This document shows, in pieces, positions 34,602-45,417 of a stretch of DNA of 64,000 nucleotides. Below the pieces are notes generated by a model. The model searched no databases, was not told the origin of the DNA, and saw only the letters and a program-made list of their open reading frames with translations. Position 1 is the first letter of the stretch. Each line of letters begins with the position of its first letter. A program made the translations under genes and the position numbers. This DNA comes from Ruminococcus sp. (lineage in GTDB: Bacteria; Bacillota; Clostridia; Oscillospirales; Acutalibacteraceae), in NCBI GenBank assembly GCA_022768065.1, contig JALELS010000017.1, forward strand, positions 1-64,000. The letters run 5' to 3'.

Positions 34602-35735
34602 TTATTTTACGGAAAGCTTGCCCGCCTGCGTGAGCGGTGCAAAAATGCGTGCGGACTGTTCATCGGTAAGAGTTATACCGAATACATCGCTGTAATACTC
34701 CTTGGTCTTTGCGGTTATGTCAACATCTTCAAAGCGCTCGGGATAAGTTGCCTTTGCGAGCCAAAGAAGGGTTATCGGGGTATCAACTCCCGCGGTGTAG
34801 GTACGGTACATACCGAGAGGCATTTTATAGACATTCTTATCCTTAACCGCCTTTACGCCGCTCCAGTCAAAGCTGCCTACGGTATTGTTATAAATATCGT
34901 CGGGCTTTGCGGTATTGAAGTTTGTGATAAATATAAAGTCGGGGTCCCATTTATAAATCTGCTCCATATTTACATTGGTAGATTTATCGGAATCGAGTTC
35001 CTCGCCGACATTTTTTGCGCCTATGGCAGTTGCCCACCACTGACCGAAGAATGAATTACCCGAAGTGGAGATGTTTGACGCGCTGTATTGGAAGAGGAAA
35101 AATACCTTTGCCTTTTCTGCGTCCGGAATTGAACCTACTCTCTCTTGTACCATATTGCAAACGCTCTCGCTGTAAGTCCTTACTTTTTCCGACTTATTGT
35201 TTTCGGGGAAAAGCTGAGAGAGAAGGTCTATCCAGTTATTGAGGGTTTCAATGGCGTTATACTGCCATTTATTTGCCGAAATCGCTATTGCCGCATAGCC
35301 TGCGTCGGTGAGCTGCTTGCCGAGTTCTTTATTGCCGGAACTGTAAAATACCACGTCGGGATTTAAAGCCGCGAGAGCCTCCATATTAACGGTTGTTCCG
35401 TCTATAAAGCCCGTCTCGGCATTGAGTATTTCCGGATAAAGCTCCGACAAAAGGCTGTTTTTGGCGGCAACCATACTCGGCTGAGCCATACCGACTATCT
35501 TTGAAGCCGAATCAAAGAATACGGCAAGCACCGACGGTATCGGGTAAATGTCGCAGACCACGATTCGCTGAATATCCTTTTTAACGGTTACGGTATTGCC
35601 GTTATTATCTACGACCGTTACCACCGCGCTGTCGTCATTCTTTTTGCTGTCATCCTTTTTTGCGGAACAACCTACCGCCGATAAAAGGAGCACAAGGCAA
35701 AGGAGAATACATAACACCTTTTTGACTTTTTTCAT
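34602..35735 (-). CDS. Substrate-binding lipoprotein of a FecB/BtuF-type ABC transporter
   Basis: 377 residues from the second ATG (35735), 8 bases behind AGAGG. The lipoprotein signal ends at LSAVGC. Two Rossmann-like lobes of the class III periplasmic-binding fold follow, with typical strands TVKKDIQRIVVCDIYPIPSV, ALAALNPDVVFYSS, YKWDPDFIFITN and the long linking helix. Members bind iron-siderophores, haem, cobalamin or bare metals. It is the last gene of the operon 37866-34602. Ligand identity is not visible; the partner TM1266 regulator hints at a metal tied to redox enzymes. Confidence 0.88.
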   Translation of the reverse strand: MKKVKKVLCILLCLVLLLSAVGCSAKKDDSKKNDDSAVVTVVDNNGNTVTVKKDIQRIVVCDIYPIPSVLAVFFDSASKIVGMAQPSMVAAKNSLLSELYPEILNAETGFIDGTTVNMEALAALNPDVVFYSSGNKELGKQLTDAGYAAIAISANKWQYNAIETLNNWIDLLSQLFPENNKSEKVRTYSESVCNMVQERVGSIPDAEKAKVFFLFQYSASNISTSGNSFFGQWWATAIGAKNVGEELDSDKSTNVNMEQIYKWDPDFIFITNFNTAKPDDIYNNTVGSFDWSGVKAVKDKNVYKMPLGMYRTYTAGVDTPITLLWLAKATYPERFEDVDITAKTKEYYSDVFGITLTDEQSARIFAPLTQAGKLSVK

Positions 35736-35801
35736 TTGCATTACCTCTTTCTTTATTACATTAAAATGCTCATCGCATTTATTTTAAAATTTTCCGTCCG
35801 G

Positions 35802-36587
35802 TTATACGGTGCTTACGGGCACTACCGTTTTCACCGTTTTATCGCCCGACGTGACAGACGATATTTTGACATTTACGCCGAATGTCTTTTGTATATTTTC
35901 CTCTGTCACTATATCGCTTGTTTTGCCGCATATGCACTTTCCGTCGTCGCCGAGGAGCAATGCCCTGTCAGCCGTTCTCAGCGCATGGTCCGGGAAATGT
36001 GTGTTGAATATGCAACAAATTCCGCTGTCTCGCAGTTTTGACAGGACATCGAGAACCGTTATCTGATTTTTGAAATCAAGGTTTGACTCCGGCTCGTCCA
36101 AAATCAAAATTTTCGGGTTGCACGCGAGAGAACGCGCTATCAATGTCATCTGCTTTTCGCCGCCCGACAGCTCCGAGCATTTTTTATAGGCGAGATTTTC
36201 TATATTAAGTCTTTTTAAAACGGCAAACGCTTTTTCCGCGTCGCTTTTTTGAGGCTTTCCGAAAATGCTTATACTGCTCCCGAAGCCGAGCAAGACGCTC
36301 TCAAGCACCGTGTATGAGCCGAAGGATGATTTTGCCTGCGGAACATACGATATTTTGCTCCACAGCTCCCTGTTTCGCATATGAGAAACATCTTTGCCGT
36401 CAAGCAAGCTCCGACCCGAGCTCCATTTGAGCAGCCCGACGGCACACCGAAGAAGCGTGGTTTTGCCCGAGCCGTTTTTTCCGAGCACAGCCAAAATTTC
36501 ACCTGAGGACGCGGAAAAGTTTATATCGGACAGCACCGTGTGCCTGCCGTCATATGAAAAACAACCGTTTTCCACAGTCAACGTCAC
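35802..36587 (-). CDS. ABC transporter ATPase, FecE/BtuD type
   Basis: 261 residues from a GTG at 36587, 8 bases after AGGGGGG and overlapping the permease stop (GTGA). Walker A GKNGSGKTT (about 35-43), the Q loop YVPQAK, signature LSGGEKQ (about 139-145), Walker B ILILDEPE and the switch His in FNTHFPDHA are intact. It energises the FecCD permease encoded immediately upstream. The short C-terminal extension after GKTSDIVTEENIQKTFGV is normal for the family. The open frame upstream of the GTG is only the permease in another frame. Confidence 0.92.
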   Translation of the reverse strand: MTLTVENGCFSYDGRHTVLSDINFSASSGEILAVLGKNGSGKTTLLRCAVGLLKWSSGRSLLDGKDVSHMRNRELWSKISYVPQAKSSFGSYTVLESVLLGFGSSISIFGKPQKSDAEKAFAVLKRLNIENLAYKKCSELSGGEKQMTLIARSLACNPKILILDEPESNLDFKNQITVLDVLSKLRDSGICCIFNTHFPDHALRTADRALLLGDDGKCICGKTSDIVTEENIQKTFGVNVKISSVTSGDKTVKTVVPVSTV

Positions 36588-37612
36588 AACTGCCACCCCC
36601 CTGTTTTTCGCATCAGAATTATAAAGAAGGGTGCGCCTATAACTGCGGTCAGCACAGAGATGGGAATCTCGGCGGCTGTGGCGCTTCGCGCAATGGTATC
36701 GACAATTATCATAAACGTCATACCTATGCCGATACAGGCAGGCAGCAAAGAAATATGATTGTTTCCGAATTTCATACGGCACATATGCGGCACCAGAAGC
36801 CCTACCCAGCCCACCTGACCGCACATTGAAACGCACGACGCTGTAATTGCCGTTGCGCATATTACGGAAACGGCACGCAGAGCCTTGATATTTGTTCCCG
36901 TCGCCTTGGCTTCGTCATCGGGAAGTGTTAAAATATTAAGCCGCCATCTTATAAGATACAAAACAGCCATTCCTATAATCATCACCGGCGCACCCACCGA
37001 AAGGGAGCGATAGCCTGCGCCCGCAAAGCTGCCCATAATCCAAAAAGTTATTACCGGAAGGACGGAATTTACGTCCGCCACCGATTTAATAAACGAAACA
37101 AGCGCCGAAAAAAGCGACCCTATCATAATTCCTGCCAAAACTACACTGTTAAGTGATTTACCTTTACCACTGCCCGCAAGGTACGTCAGCGAAACGGCAA
37201 TAATACCGAATAAAAAAGCGACGGTTTGAGTCACTATAAAATCGGCTCCGAAAAAAAGCGCAACAGCCGCTCCGAAGCAGGTGCCGCTCGAAACGCCGAC
37301 GGTATCGGGAGTGGCAAGCGGATTTGAAAACAGGCTCTGAAAGGTGCAGCCAGAAACCGAAAGCCCTGCACCCACAAGGGCTGCGAGCAGTATCCTCGGC
37401 ATTCTTATGTTCCATAAAACAAGCTCGTTTTTAGATGCAAAATCGGCATTTCCGGTTATTCTTCCGAATATCGACCTTACTACCTCGGCAGGCGAAATAC
37501 CGAGCCTGCCTATACAAAGCGCAAAAATCGCGGCAAAAATCGGCAATATAAAAAGTATAAGCCCCGATGTGGGGGAAAGCTTTATGGCTTTACAGTATTT
37601 ATCCTTTGTCAT
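36584..37612 (-). CDS. FecCD-family ABC permease
   Basis: 342 residues and about ten membrane helices, as in BtuC/FecC. The family signature GRLGISPAEVVRSIFG is near the N-terminus, LWNIRMPRILLAALVGAGLSVSG at about 67-89, the coupling region LPDDEAKATGTNI near 220, and GWVGLLVPHMCRM near 270. The ATG overlaps the stop of the preceding TM1266-like gene (ATGA), and its own stop overlaps the ATPase start, so the three proteins are translationally coupled. Confidence 0.93.
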   Translation of the reverse strand: MTKDKYCKAIKLSPTSGLILFILPIFAAIFALCIGRLGISPAEVVRSIFGRITGNADFASKNELVLWNIRMPRILLAALVGAGLSVSGCTFQSLFSNPLATPDTVGVSSGTCFGAAVALFFGADFIVTQTVAFLFGIIAVSLTYLAGSGKGKSLNSVVLAGIMIGSLFSALVSFIKSVADVNSVLPVITFWIMGSFAGAGYRSLSVGAPVMIIGMAVLYLIRWRLNILTLPDDEAKATGTNIKALRAVSVICATAITASCVSMCGQVGWVGLLVPHMCRMKFGNNHISLLPACIGIGMTFMIIVDTIARSATAAEIPISVLTAVIGAPFFIILMRKTGGWQL

Positions 37613-37866
37613 ATCGTTGTTACCACATTTGAATACGCGGTTTTGGCACTGATTCCGTCGAGTTTTCCGATTTTTCCCGACATTGCGCTTATTATATCCT
37701 GCGGAGCGTCCACCGCTATGCTTATAATATTTATTTTTTTCTCTCTGTAAGGAATACCCATTCTGCCGACAATGTATTTTCCGTACTCATGCAAAATACA
37801 GTTGAGTTTTTCCACAGCGTCCTCATTTTCTACTATTATCCCTATAAGCGCTACTCTCGATTCCAT
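37609..37866 (-). CDS. TM1266-family small regulator (iron-only hydrogenase system regulator)
   Basis: 85 residues, a single ferredoxin-like ACT/NikR-C-type fold. The opening ESRVALIGIIVENEDAVEKL, the HEYGKYIVGRMGIPYR centre and the VDAPQDIISAMSGKIGKL end match the TM1266 family closely. The family is named for its neighbourhood with [FeFe]-hydrogenase maturation genes; it lacks a DNA-binding domain and is thought to sense a small ligand or metal. Here it is the first gene of a metal/siderophore ABC operon with coupled translation, and no hydrogenase gene is in the window. Confidence 0.88.
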   Translation of the reverse strand: MESRVALIGIIVENEDAVEKLNCILHEYGKYIVGRMGIPYREKKINIISIAVDAPQDIISAMSGKIGKLDGISAKTAYSNVVTTI

Positions 37867-37889
37867 ATTATCACCTGTAATTAAAATAT

Positions 37890-38005
37890 AAAAAACGGCT
37901 GTATCATTAAAGATACAGCCTAAGTACGCCGTGCAAACGCACAGCGGTTTTACCTATTCACCGTATCTTTCGTCTCAAAACGGATTTCGACGTCAGAAAC
38001 CGTAT
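37890..38005 (-). promoter_or_regulatory. Candidate riboswitch or attenuator leader of the ABC operon
   Basis: On the minus strand the leader has a stem ACGGTTTC/GAAATCCGT, then AAAGATAC, a hairpin CGCTGTGC/GCACGGCG and a terminator GGCTGTATC/GATACAGCC followed by TTTTTT. AAAGATAC (37970-37963) can pair with GTATCTTT (37916-37909), which contains part of the terminator's 5' arm, so the two structures exclude each other. I cannot match it to a known riboswitch class. Confidence 0.6.
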
Positions 38006-38048
38006 TTATTGATTTTTATCATAGCATATATCGGTAAAAATTACAACC

Positions 38049-38372
38049 TTACATATTTTTATCGCAGAATGCTCTGATATCCGCCTTTTCGCAGCCGCCA
38101 ACATGGCGATCCGCTTCCTTGCCGTTTTTCACAAGGACCATTGTCGGTATTGACATAATGCCGTACATCGCGGCAAGATCTGCGGACTCATCTACATTTA
38201 TTTTGCATGCTTTAACGTCGTCGTATTCCTGTGAAAACGCCTCAAGCTCGGGAGCGGTCATTTTGCACGGACCGCACCAATCCGCGTAAAAATCTATAAG
38301 GACGGGTTTTTCGCTGTGCGATACTTCTTCCGCATAATTTTGAAGAGTTACCTTTGTGACAGACATATTCAT
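38049..38372 (-). CDS. trxA: Thioredoxin
   Basis: 107 residues from the ATG at 38372 (AGGAAAGGA upstream). Classical thioredoxin fold: DFYADWCGPCKM with the redox pair Cys-Gly-Pro-Cys (about 34-37) and the cis-proline in SIPTMVLV (about 78). It reduces protein disulfides. It is the third gene of the pyrB - flavoprotein - thioredoxin operon, 34 bases behind the second. A second redox protein in the operon suggests coupling, though no thioredoxin reductase is in the window. Confidence 0.93.
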   Translation of the reverse strand: MNMSVTKVTLQNYAEEVSHSEKPVLIDFYADWCGPCKMTAPELEAFSQEYDDVKACKINVDESADLAAMYGIMSIPTMVLVKNGKEADRHVGGCEKADIRAFCDKNM

Positions 38373-38406
38373 TTTCCTTTCCTGTGCGCCGAAAGACGGT
38401 GCACAT

Positions 38407-38958
38407 TCAGCTGTATAATATTTTTGAAAGCTCAAAAGCGCGGCGTAAATCGGCTTCTTTGACGCCGCCGTTATCCGTATCTTTGGCAAGAACGCCGCCG
38501 ACGAGCTCGGTATTCATAACGGAGAAAGACATTTTTACCTGCTTTTCTATTATATTGTAACCCTCGTCCTCGTCATCTCCGGCGGTAACCAAAAGCACGG
38601 CCTTTTTATGCTTTTTTATAGGTTGCGCAATTTTTCTTCTGAAATGCGCCTCATAATATCTTTGAAAGCGGTCAAACAAAGCTTTCATCGGCGCCGGAAA
38701 AGACAGGTTATAAACCGGGGTCGCAACAATTACCGCGTCGGCGTCTTCAAGCTTTGCCATAAATTTTTCAAGGTCTTTTTTTGAGCAGCCGTTTGCCGCC
38801 TTGCAGTATCCGCAGGCATTGCACGGATTCGGCTGTAATGAAAAAAGATGAACTATTTCAACATCATCGTTTTTTCTTATGCCCTTCATAAAAGCGCCCG
38901 TAAGCTTTGCGGTGCTGCCGTTTGTCTTCGGTGAACCGAAGAGGATAAGTATTTTCAT
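38407..38958 (-). CDS. Flavodoxin-fold NAD(P)H:FMN oxidoreductase-like protein
   Basis: 183 residues. The N-terminal FMN phosphate loop ILFGSPKTNGSTAKL (about 5-19), VATPVYNLSFPAPMKALFDRF (about 77-97) and TAGDDEDEGYN mark the NADPH-dependent FMN reductase/iron-sulfur flavoprotein group. CNACGYCKAANGC (about 45-57) carries four cysteines in a compact motif, fewer and closer to CxxC-x2-C than a full ferredoxin cluster; it could bind an iron-sulfur cluster or act as a redox disulfide. Its start overlaps the pyrB stop (ATGA). The electron acceptor is unknown. Confidence 0.85.
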   Translation of the reverse strand: MKILILFGSPKTNGSTAKLTGAFMKGIRKNDDVEIVHLFSLQPNPCNACGYCKAANGCSKKDLEKFMAKLEDADAVIVATPVYNLSFPAPMKALFDRFQRYYEAHFRRKIAQPIKKHKKAVLLVTAGDDEDEGYNIIEKQVKMSFSVMNTELVGGVLAKDTDNGGVKEADLRRAFELSKILYS

Positions 38959-40025
38959 TCTTCCAACTCGCTGTCGCAGTATTTGCAGACAAGCTTACCT
39001 CCGTTTTCATAGAAGATGTGCGGAACATAGCTCTCGGTATTTGTAACGCATCTCGGATTTTTACACTGTTTGTCGTGGGTGCTGTATGTCTTTTCGGGGA
39101 CTTTGCCGCCGCGGTTTTCGAGCATAAGTATAATAAGAGCCATTCTCGCGTACATACCGTATTCGGTCTGCTCAAAATACTTGGCGCGGCTGTCGTCATC
39201 AACGCCTACGGTAATTTCATCAACTCTCGGGAGAGGATGAAGCACAACAAGGTCTTTCTTTGCGAGCTTCATTTTTTCCTCATCGAGTACATAAACACCC
39301 TTTTGGCGCTCATACTCCTCTTCGGATTTAAAGCGCTCCTGCTGGATACGCGTCATATAGAGAACGTCAAGTGAAGAAATTGCTTCTTCAAGACTTGAAG
39401 AAAAGCTGTATTCGCAACCGCTCTTTTTCAGAATATCTATTACATACTCCGGCATCTGAAGCTCGGGCGTGGAAATCATAACAAATTTATTGTTTTTATA
39501 TTTAGACAGAGCTTTTACGAGCGAATGTACGGTTCTGCCGTTTTTCATATCGCCGCAAAGACCTATGGTGAGGTCCGACAGTCTCCCCTTTTCGTGGGAC
39601 AAGGTAACAAGATCAGTCAGGGTCTGAGTGGGATGAAGATGACCGCCGTCGCCTGCGTTTATAACCGGACTTTTGGAATAGAGAGACGCCGCATAAGCGG
39701 AGCCCTCAACGGGATTTCGCATAACCAGCACGTCGGCATAATTGCTGACTACCCTTACGGTATCCTTTAAGGTTTCGCCCTTTGACACGGACGCATTGGA
39801 CGGATTGTCAAACCCTATAACTTCGCCGCCGAGACGGAGCATTGCGGTTTTAAACGACATCTGAGTTCTGGTGGACGGCTCATAAAACAGCGTCGCCATT
39901 ATTTTGCCGTGGCAGGCGTCGGTAAAAATCGACGGGTTTGCCTTTATCATTCCGGCAAGATGAATTATCTCGTCAATGTCATCAAGGCTGATGTCTTCAA
40001 GATCAATAAGATTGCGTGCCTTCAT
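38955..40025 (-). CDS. pyrB: Aspartate carbamoyltransferase with fused PyrI-like zinc module
   Basis: 356 residues. The catalytic part (about 1-305) shows the carbamoyl-phosphate loop FYEPSTRTQMSF (about 48-59), NAGDGGHLHPTQTLTD and HPLPRVDEI, as in PyrB of the pyrimidine pathway. The last 40 residues add CKNPRC, 20 intervening residues and CKYC. This is the Cys4 zinc-site pattern of the regulatory subunit PyrI (E. coli CPNSNC...CKYC), without the nucleotide-binding domain. It is the first gene of the operon with the flavoprotein and thioredoxin genes. The fused tail probably stabilises an oligomer; that is inference. Confidence 0.92.
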   Translation of the reverse strand: MKARNLIDLEDISLDDIDEIIHLAGMIKANPSIFTDACHGKIMATLFYEPSTRTQMSFKTAMLRLGGEVIGFDNPSNASVSKGETLKDTVRVVSNYADVLVMRNPVEGSAYAASLYSKSPVINAGDGGHLHPTQTLTDLVTLSHEKGRLSDLTIGLCGDMKNGRTVHSLVKALSKYKNNKFVMISTPELQMPEYVIDILKKSGCEYSFSSSLEEAISSLDVLYMTRIQQERFKSEEEYERQKGVYVLDEEKMKLAKKDLVVLHPLPRVDEITVGVDDDSRAKYFEQTEYGMYARMALIILMLENRGGKVPEKTYSTHDKQCKNPRCVTNTESYVPHIFYENGGKLVCKYCDSELEE

Positions 40026-40169
40026 AAGTTACCATCCCTTTATTTTTTCTGCGGTCACGGTACATTTCCGCTGTCTTACACATTATAAGCTTTTTTGTAT
40101 TCTTCTTCAATAGCGGCGGCAAAAAATTGAATGTTTACACAAATTTTCATATAAACCGCACACGGTTTT

Positions 40170-40886
40170 TTACCTTTTAAAGCTAAGCACCAAATCCTTG
40201 TCGCTGTCACTTACGCGGTAAGAATCCCTTATCTTTTGTATTGCCCTGTTTTGGGTTACGGCGTCTGTATTTCCGGACGAAAATACTTCGAGTGTTTTTT
40301 CGCGGAATTTTATAAAACTCTCCGAAAAAGCCCATGCCACAGCCATACTGACATAATATTCGGAACAGTCGATATTTTCCCAAATCGAAATGACGTCCTC
40401 GCCGAATTCATCCGTCAATAAATAACGCATCATAAGGACAACCGCGGTTCTCGTCTCATATGTATTTTGCGAAAAAACGTGTTCCCTGCAAAATTCAAAA
40501 AGCATATAGAGCTCATTCTTTTTCGGCTTCAAAGCGGTACAGAATGAATCACACACCGCCCAGTTATCAATATACGGCAAAAACTCCTCTATGTATACAA
40601 ACTTTTCCGCTAACGGCATTTTGAGCTTAGCCGTGACAAGGCCCCTTATCATAACTTCCTCGTACGACTGCACAGAAGACGCCATAAGGAACAAAAGAGG
40701 CTTTCCCTTTACTATTTCCGAAGCGATTTTTTGCATTATCGGGAGCCTTACGCCCATCATGGGATATGACGAAGTCTTGCAAAGTCCGTAGTGAAAATCC
40801 CTGTACTTTTTATCGGCAAAGGACGAGAGATATTCGCGAAATTCGGCATAAGTCTTACCGTTCCATTTTACATCGGACAGTTCCAT
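40170..40886 (-). CDS. AlkD-like DNA alkylation repair protein
   Basis: 238 residues from the ATG at 40886; a GTG three codons earlier is possible. It is an all-helical HEAT-like repeat protein with family segments YPMMGVRLPIMQKIASEI, IRGLVTAKLK, DNWAVCDSF (Trp-Asp region near the active-site cleft of AlkD) and YYVSMAVAWAFSESFIK. AlkD glycosylases remove 3- and 7-alkylated purines without flipping the base. It stands alone, divergent from lacZ. No Ada-type regulator is nearby. Confidence 0.85.
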   Translation of the reverse strand: MELSDVKWNGKTYAEFREYLSSFADKKYRDFHYGLCKTSSYPMMGVRLPIMQKIASEIVKGKPLLFLMASSVQSYEEVMIRGLVTAKLKMPLAEKFVYIEEFLPYIDNWAVCDSFCTALKPKKNELYMLFEFCREHVFSQNTYETRTAVVLMMRYLLTDEFGEDVISIWENIDCSEYYVSMAVAWAFSESFIKFREKTLEVFSSGNTDAVTQNRAIQKIRDSYRVSDSDKDLVLSFKR

Positions 40887-41043
40887 AAAAATCACCGCAG
40901 TCTTTCCGGCCGCATATTTTCAGCAAACGCTTTTATCCTTGCAGCGGCCGTACAAGGTGCGACGGAAATCAATTCCGTACCGATGCTGCGGAAAACATTT
41001 TCCGCTTTTTTCTACATAAAGAGTATAATATATCGTAATTTAA

Positions 41044-44127
<3,084 letters not shown>

Positions 44128-44178
44128 GCCGCAAAGCGGGAGCCGTAAAATTTTCGGTCCGAAAGGAACTTTAACAAT

Positions 44179-44610
44179 ATGATAAAGAGCACTTGGTTTT
44201 TAGGCGGCACACCCTGCCCAGACGGCGATGCAATCAGAAAAAAAGTTTTTGTGGATGAGCAGAAATATCCTCTTTCCGCCGAATTTGACGACCATGACAA
44301 AACGTGCGATCATCTGCTTTTAACGGTTGACGGCGTCCCTGCCGCAACGGCACGCATATTTATGAAAGATGACAATGAGACGGCAAAGCTCGGCAGACTT
44401 GCGGTATTAAAGGAATACCGCGGTCAACACCTCGGCGCGGAGCTTATAGAAGAGCTGAAAAAGAGGTCAAAAGCACTCGGCGCGAAAAAAATGTATGTCA
44501 GCGCACAGGTATACGCCGTTCCGTTTTACGAAAAATACGGATTTAGGGCATACGGGAAAGAATATCTCGATATACACATTCCGCATATGGATATGGATTG
44601 CCCGTTATAA
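44179..44610 (+). CDS. GNAT-family acetyltransferase (ElaA/YjcF-like)
   Basis: 143 residues, the full length of the family. AIRKKVFVDEQKYPLSAEFDDHD near the N-terminus is a typical start of the YjcF/ElaA group. The acetyl-CoA loop EYRGQHLGAEL (about 79-89) and the final YEKYGFRAYGKEYLDIHIPHMDM are intact. The acceptor is unknown. GAAAGGAAC lies before the ATG. It follows lacZ by 51 bases and may share its transcript. Confidence 0.88.
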   Translation: MIKSTWFLGGTPCPDGDAIRKKVFVDEQKYPLSAEFDDHDKTCDHLLLTVDGVPAATARIFMKDDNETAKLGRLAVLKEYRGQHLGAELIEELKKRSKALGAKKMYVSAQVYAVPFYEKYGFRAYGKEYLDIHIPHMDMDCPL

Positions 44611-44621
44611 GCATTAAGAGC

Positions 44622-44655
44622 AAAAAAGACCCGGGGAGCTATTGCTCTCCGGGTC
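44622..44655 (-). terminator. Terminator of the Hsp20 gene
   Basis: GACCCGGAGAGC and GCTCCCCGGGTC pair around a short loop and end in TTTTTT on the minus strand; the + side has no T tract. Confidence 0.8.
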
Positions 44656-44669
44656 GCGCTGTCTTTCGA

Positions 44670-45113
44670 TTATTCAATCTCAAGATGTTTTGAAGTCTCT
44701 TTCGGAGCTTCCTTCTTAGGCATTGTGAGCTTCAGGACGCCGTTTTCGTATTTAGCCGAAATCTTATCGGTATCGATACCGGAAACATCGAACTGTCTTG
44801 AATATGAGCCGTAGGAACGCTCGCAACAGATACTCTTGCTGTCCTTATCTTTCTTTTCGGTTTCGGTGTGACGTTCTGCCTTGATGGTGAGGATATCGTC
44901 CTTAATATCAAGCTTAATGTCGCCCTTTTCAAAACCGGGAAGATCCGCTTCAAGGATGTAATTGTTGCCGCTCTCTATGATGTCGGTATTGAATTCGGCA
45001 AGCGCCTTACCGTCAAAGAATCTGAACGGGTCGTCAAAGAACTGATCCATTTCGCGGAACGGGTTATAGGATGTAACATTGTTTTTACGGTTATAAGGTC
45101 TTAAATCAAACAT
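44670..45113 (-). CDS. Small heat-shock protein, Hsp20/alpha-crystallin
   Basis: 147 residues. The N-terminal arm includes FREMDQFFDDPFRFF; the alpha-crystallin domain (about 45-135) begins at DIIESGNNYILEADLPGFEKGDIKL and ends with the AKYENGVLKLTMPKK motif. An EAPKETSKHLEIE tail contains the short hydrophobic C-terminal motif that bridges dimers. It holds unfolding proteins soluble in the cytoplasm. A perfect CIRCE operator about 200 bases upstream indicates HrcA control. GGAGG directly precedes the ATG. Confidence 0.95.
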   Translation of the reverse strand: MFDLRPYNRKNNVTSYNPFREMDQFFDDPFRFFDGKALAEFNTDIIESGNNYILEADLPGFEKGDIKLDIKDDILTIKAERHTETEKKDKDSKSICCERSYGSYSRQFDVSGIDTDKISAKYENGVLKLTMPKKEAPKETSKHLEIE

Positions 45114-45310
45114 ATAAATTCCTCCGATATAAGTTGAATTTTGCTGCCCGATTTATTTTTTGCTCGCCCGGTCAGGTGACTTGCGAGCCGCAAACTCAAA
45201 AGAGATTCCGTCGGCCTCTCGGCCTCTCGCTCTCTCTTTCTGTTTACAATTATCATTATACCCCGCAATGTTATCCGTTTGTTATACAAATATGAACAAA
45301 TTGTAAACTC

Positions 45311-45337
45311 TTAGCACTCTATTAGTTTGAGTGCTAA
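45311..45337. promoter_or_regulatory. CIRCE operator (HrcA binding site)
   Basis: TTAGCACTC, nine bases, GAGTGCTAA: identical to the CIRCE consensus bound by the heat-shock repressor HrcA. Confidence 0.97.
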
Positions 45338-45350
45338 TTCAATAAACTTC

Positions 45351-45379
45351 TTGCTTAATTTCGCCGTTAATATTATAAT
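45351..45379 (+). promoter_or_regulatory. Promoter of the small gene at 45418
   Basis: TTGCTT, 17 bases, TATAAT, starting 14 bases after CIRCE. A minus-strand promoter (TTGGCG, 18 bases, TATAAT, about 45397-45372) overlaps it and would place CIRCE in the Hsp20 5' leader. Confidence 0.65.
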
Positions 45380-45417
45380 CAGAACAGCAACAACACGCCA
45401 AAAGAGAGGTATATTAT

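Larger units (their letters stand above)
45114..45417. other. Long control region between Hsp20 gene and small ORF
   Basis: 304 bases with CIRCE and overlapping divergent promoters. The minus-strand part adjoining Hsp20 is a long leader containing short purine-rich repeats (AGAGAGAG). No gene is seen. Confidence 0.6.

Noticed and set aside
37890-38005. Cobalamin, Moco or c-di-GMP riboswitch in the transporter leader
   Set aside because: None of the conserved core segments of these classes could be found, so it is reported only as an unassigned leader.
44868-45104. ORF antisense to the Hsp20 gene
   Set aside because: Shadow of the Hsp20 coding strand without a ribosome binding site.
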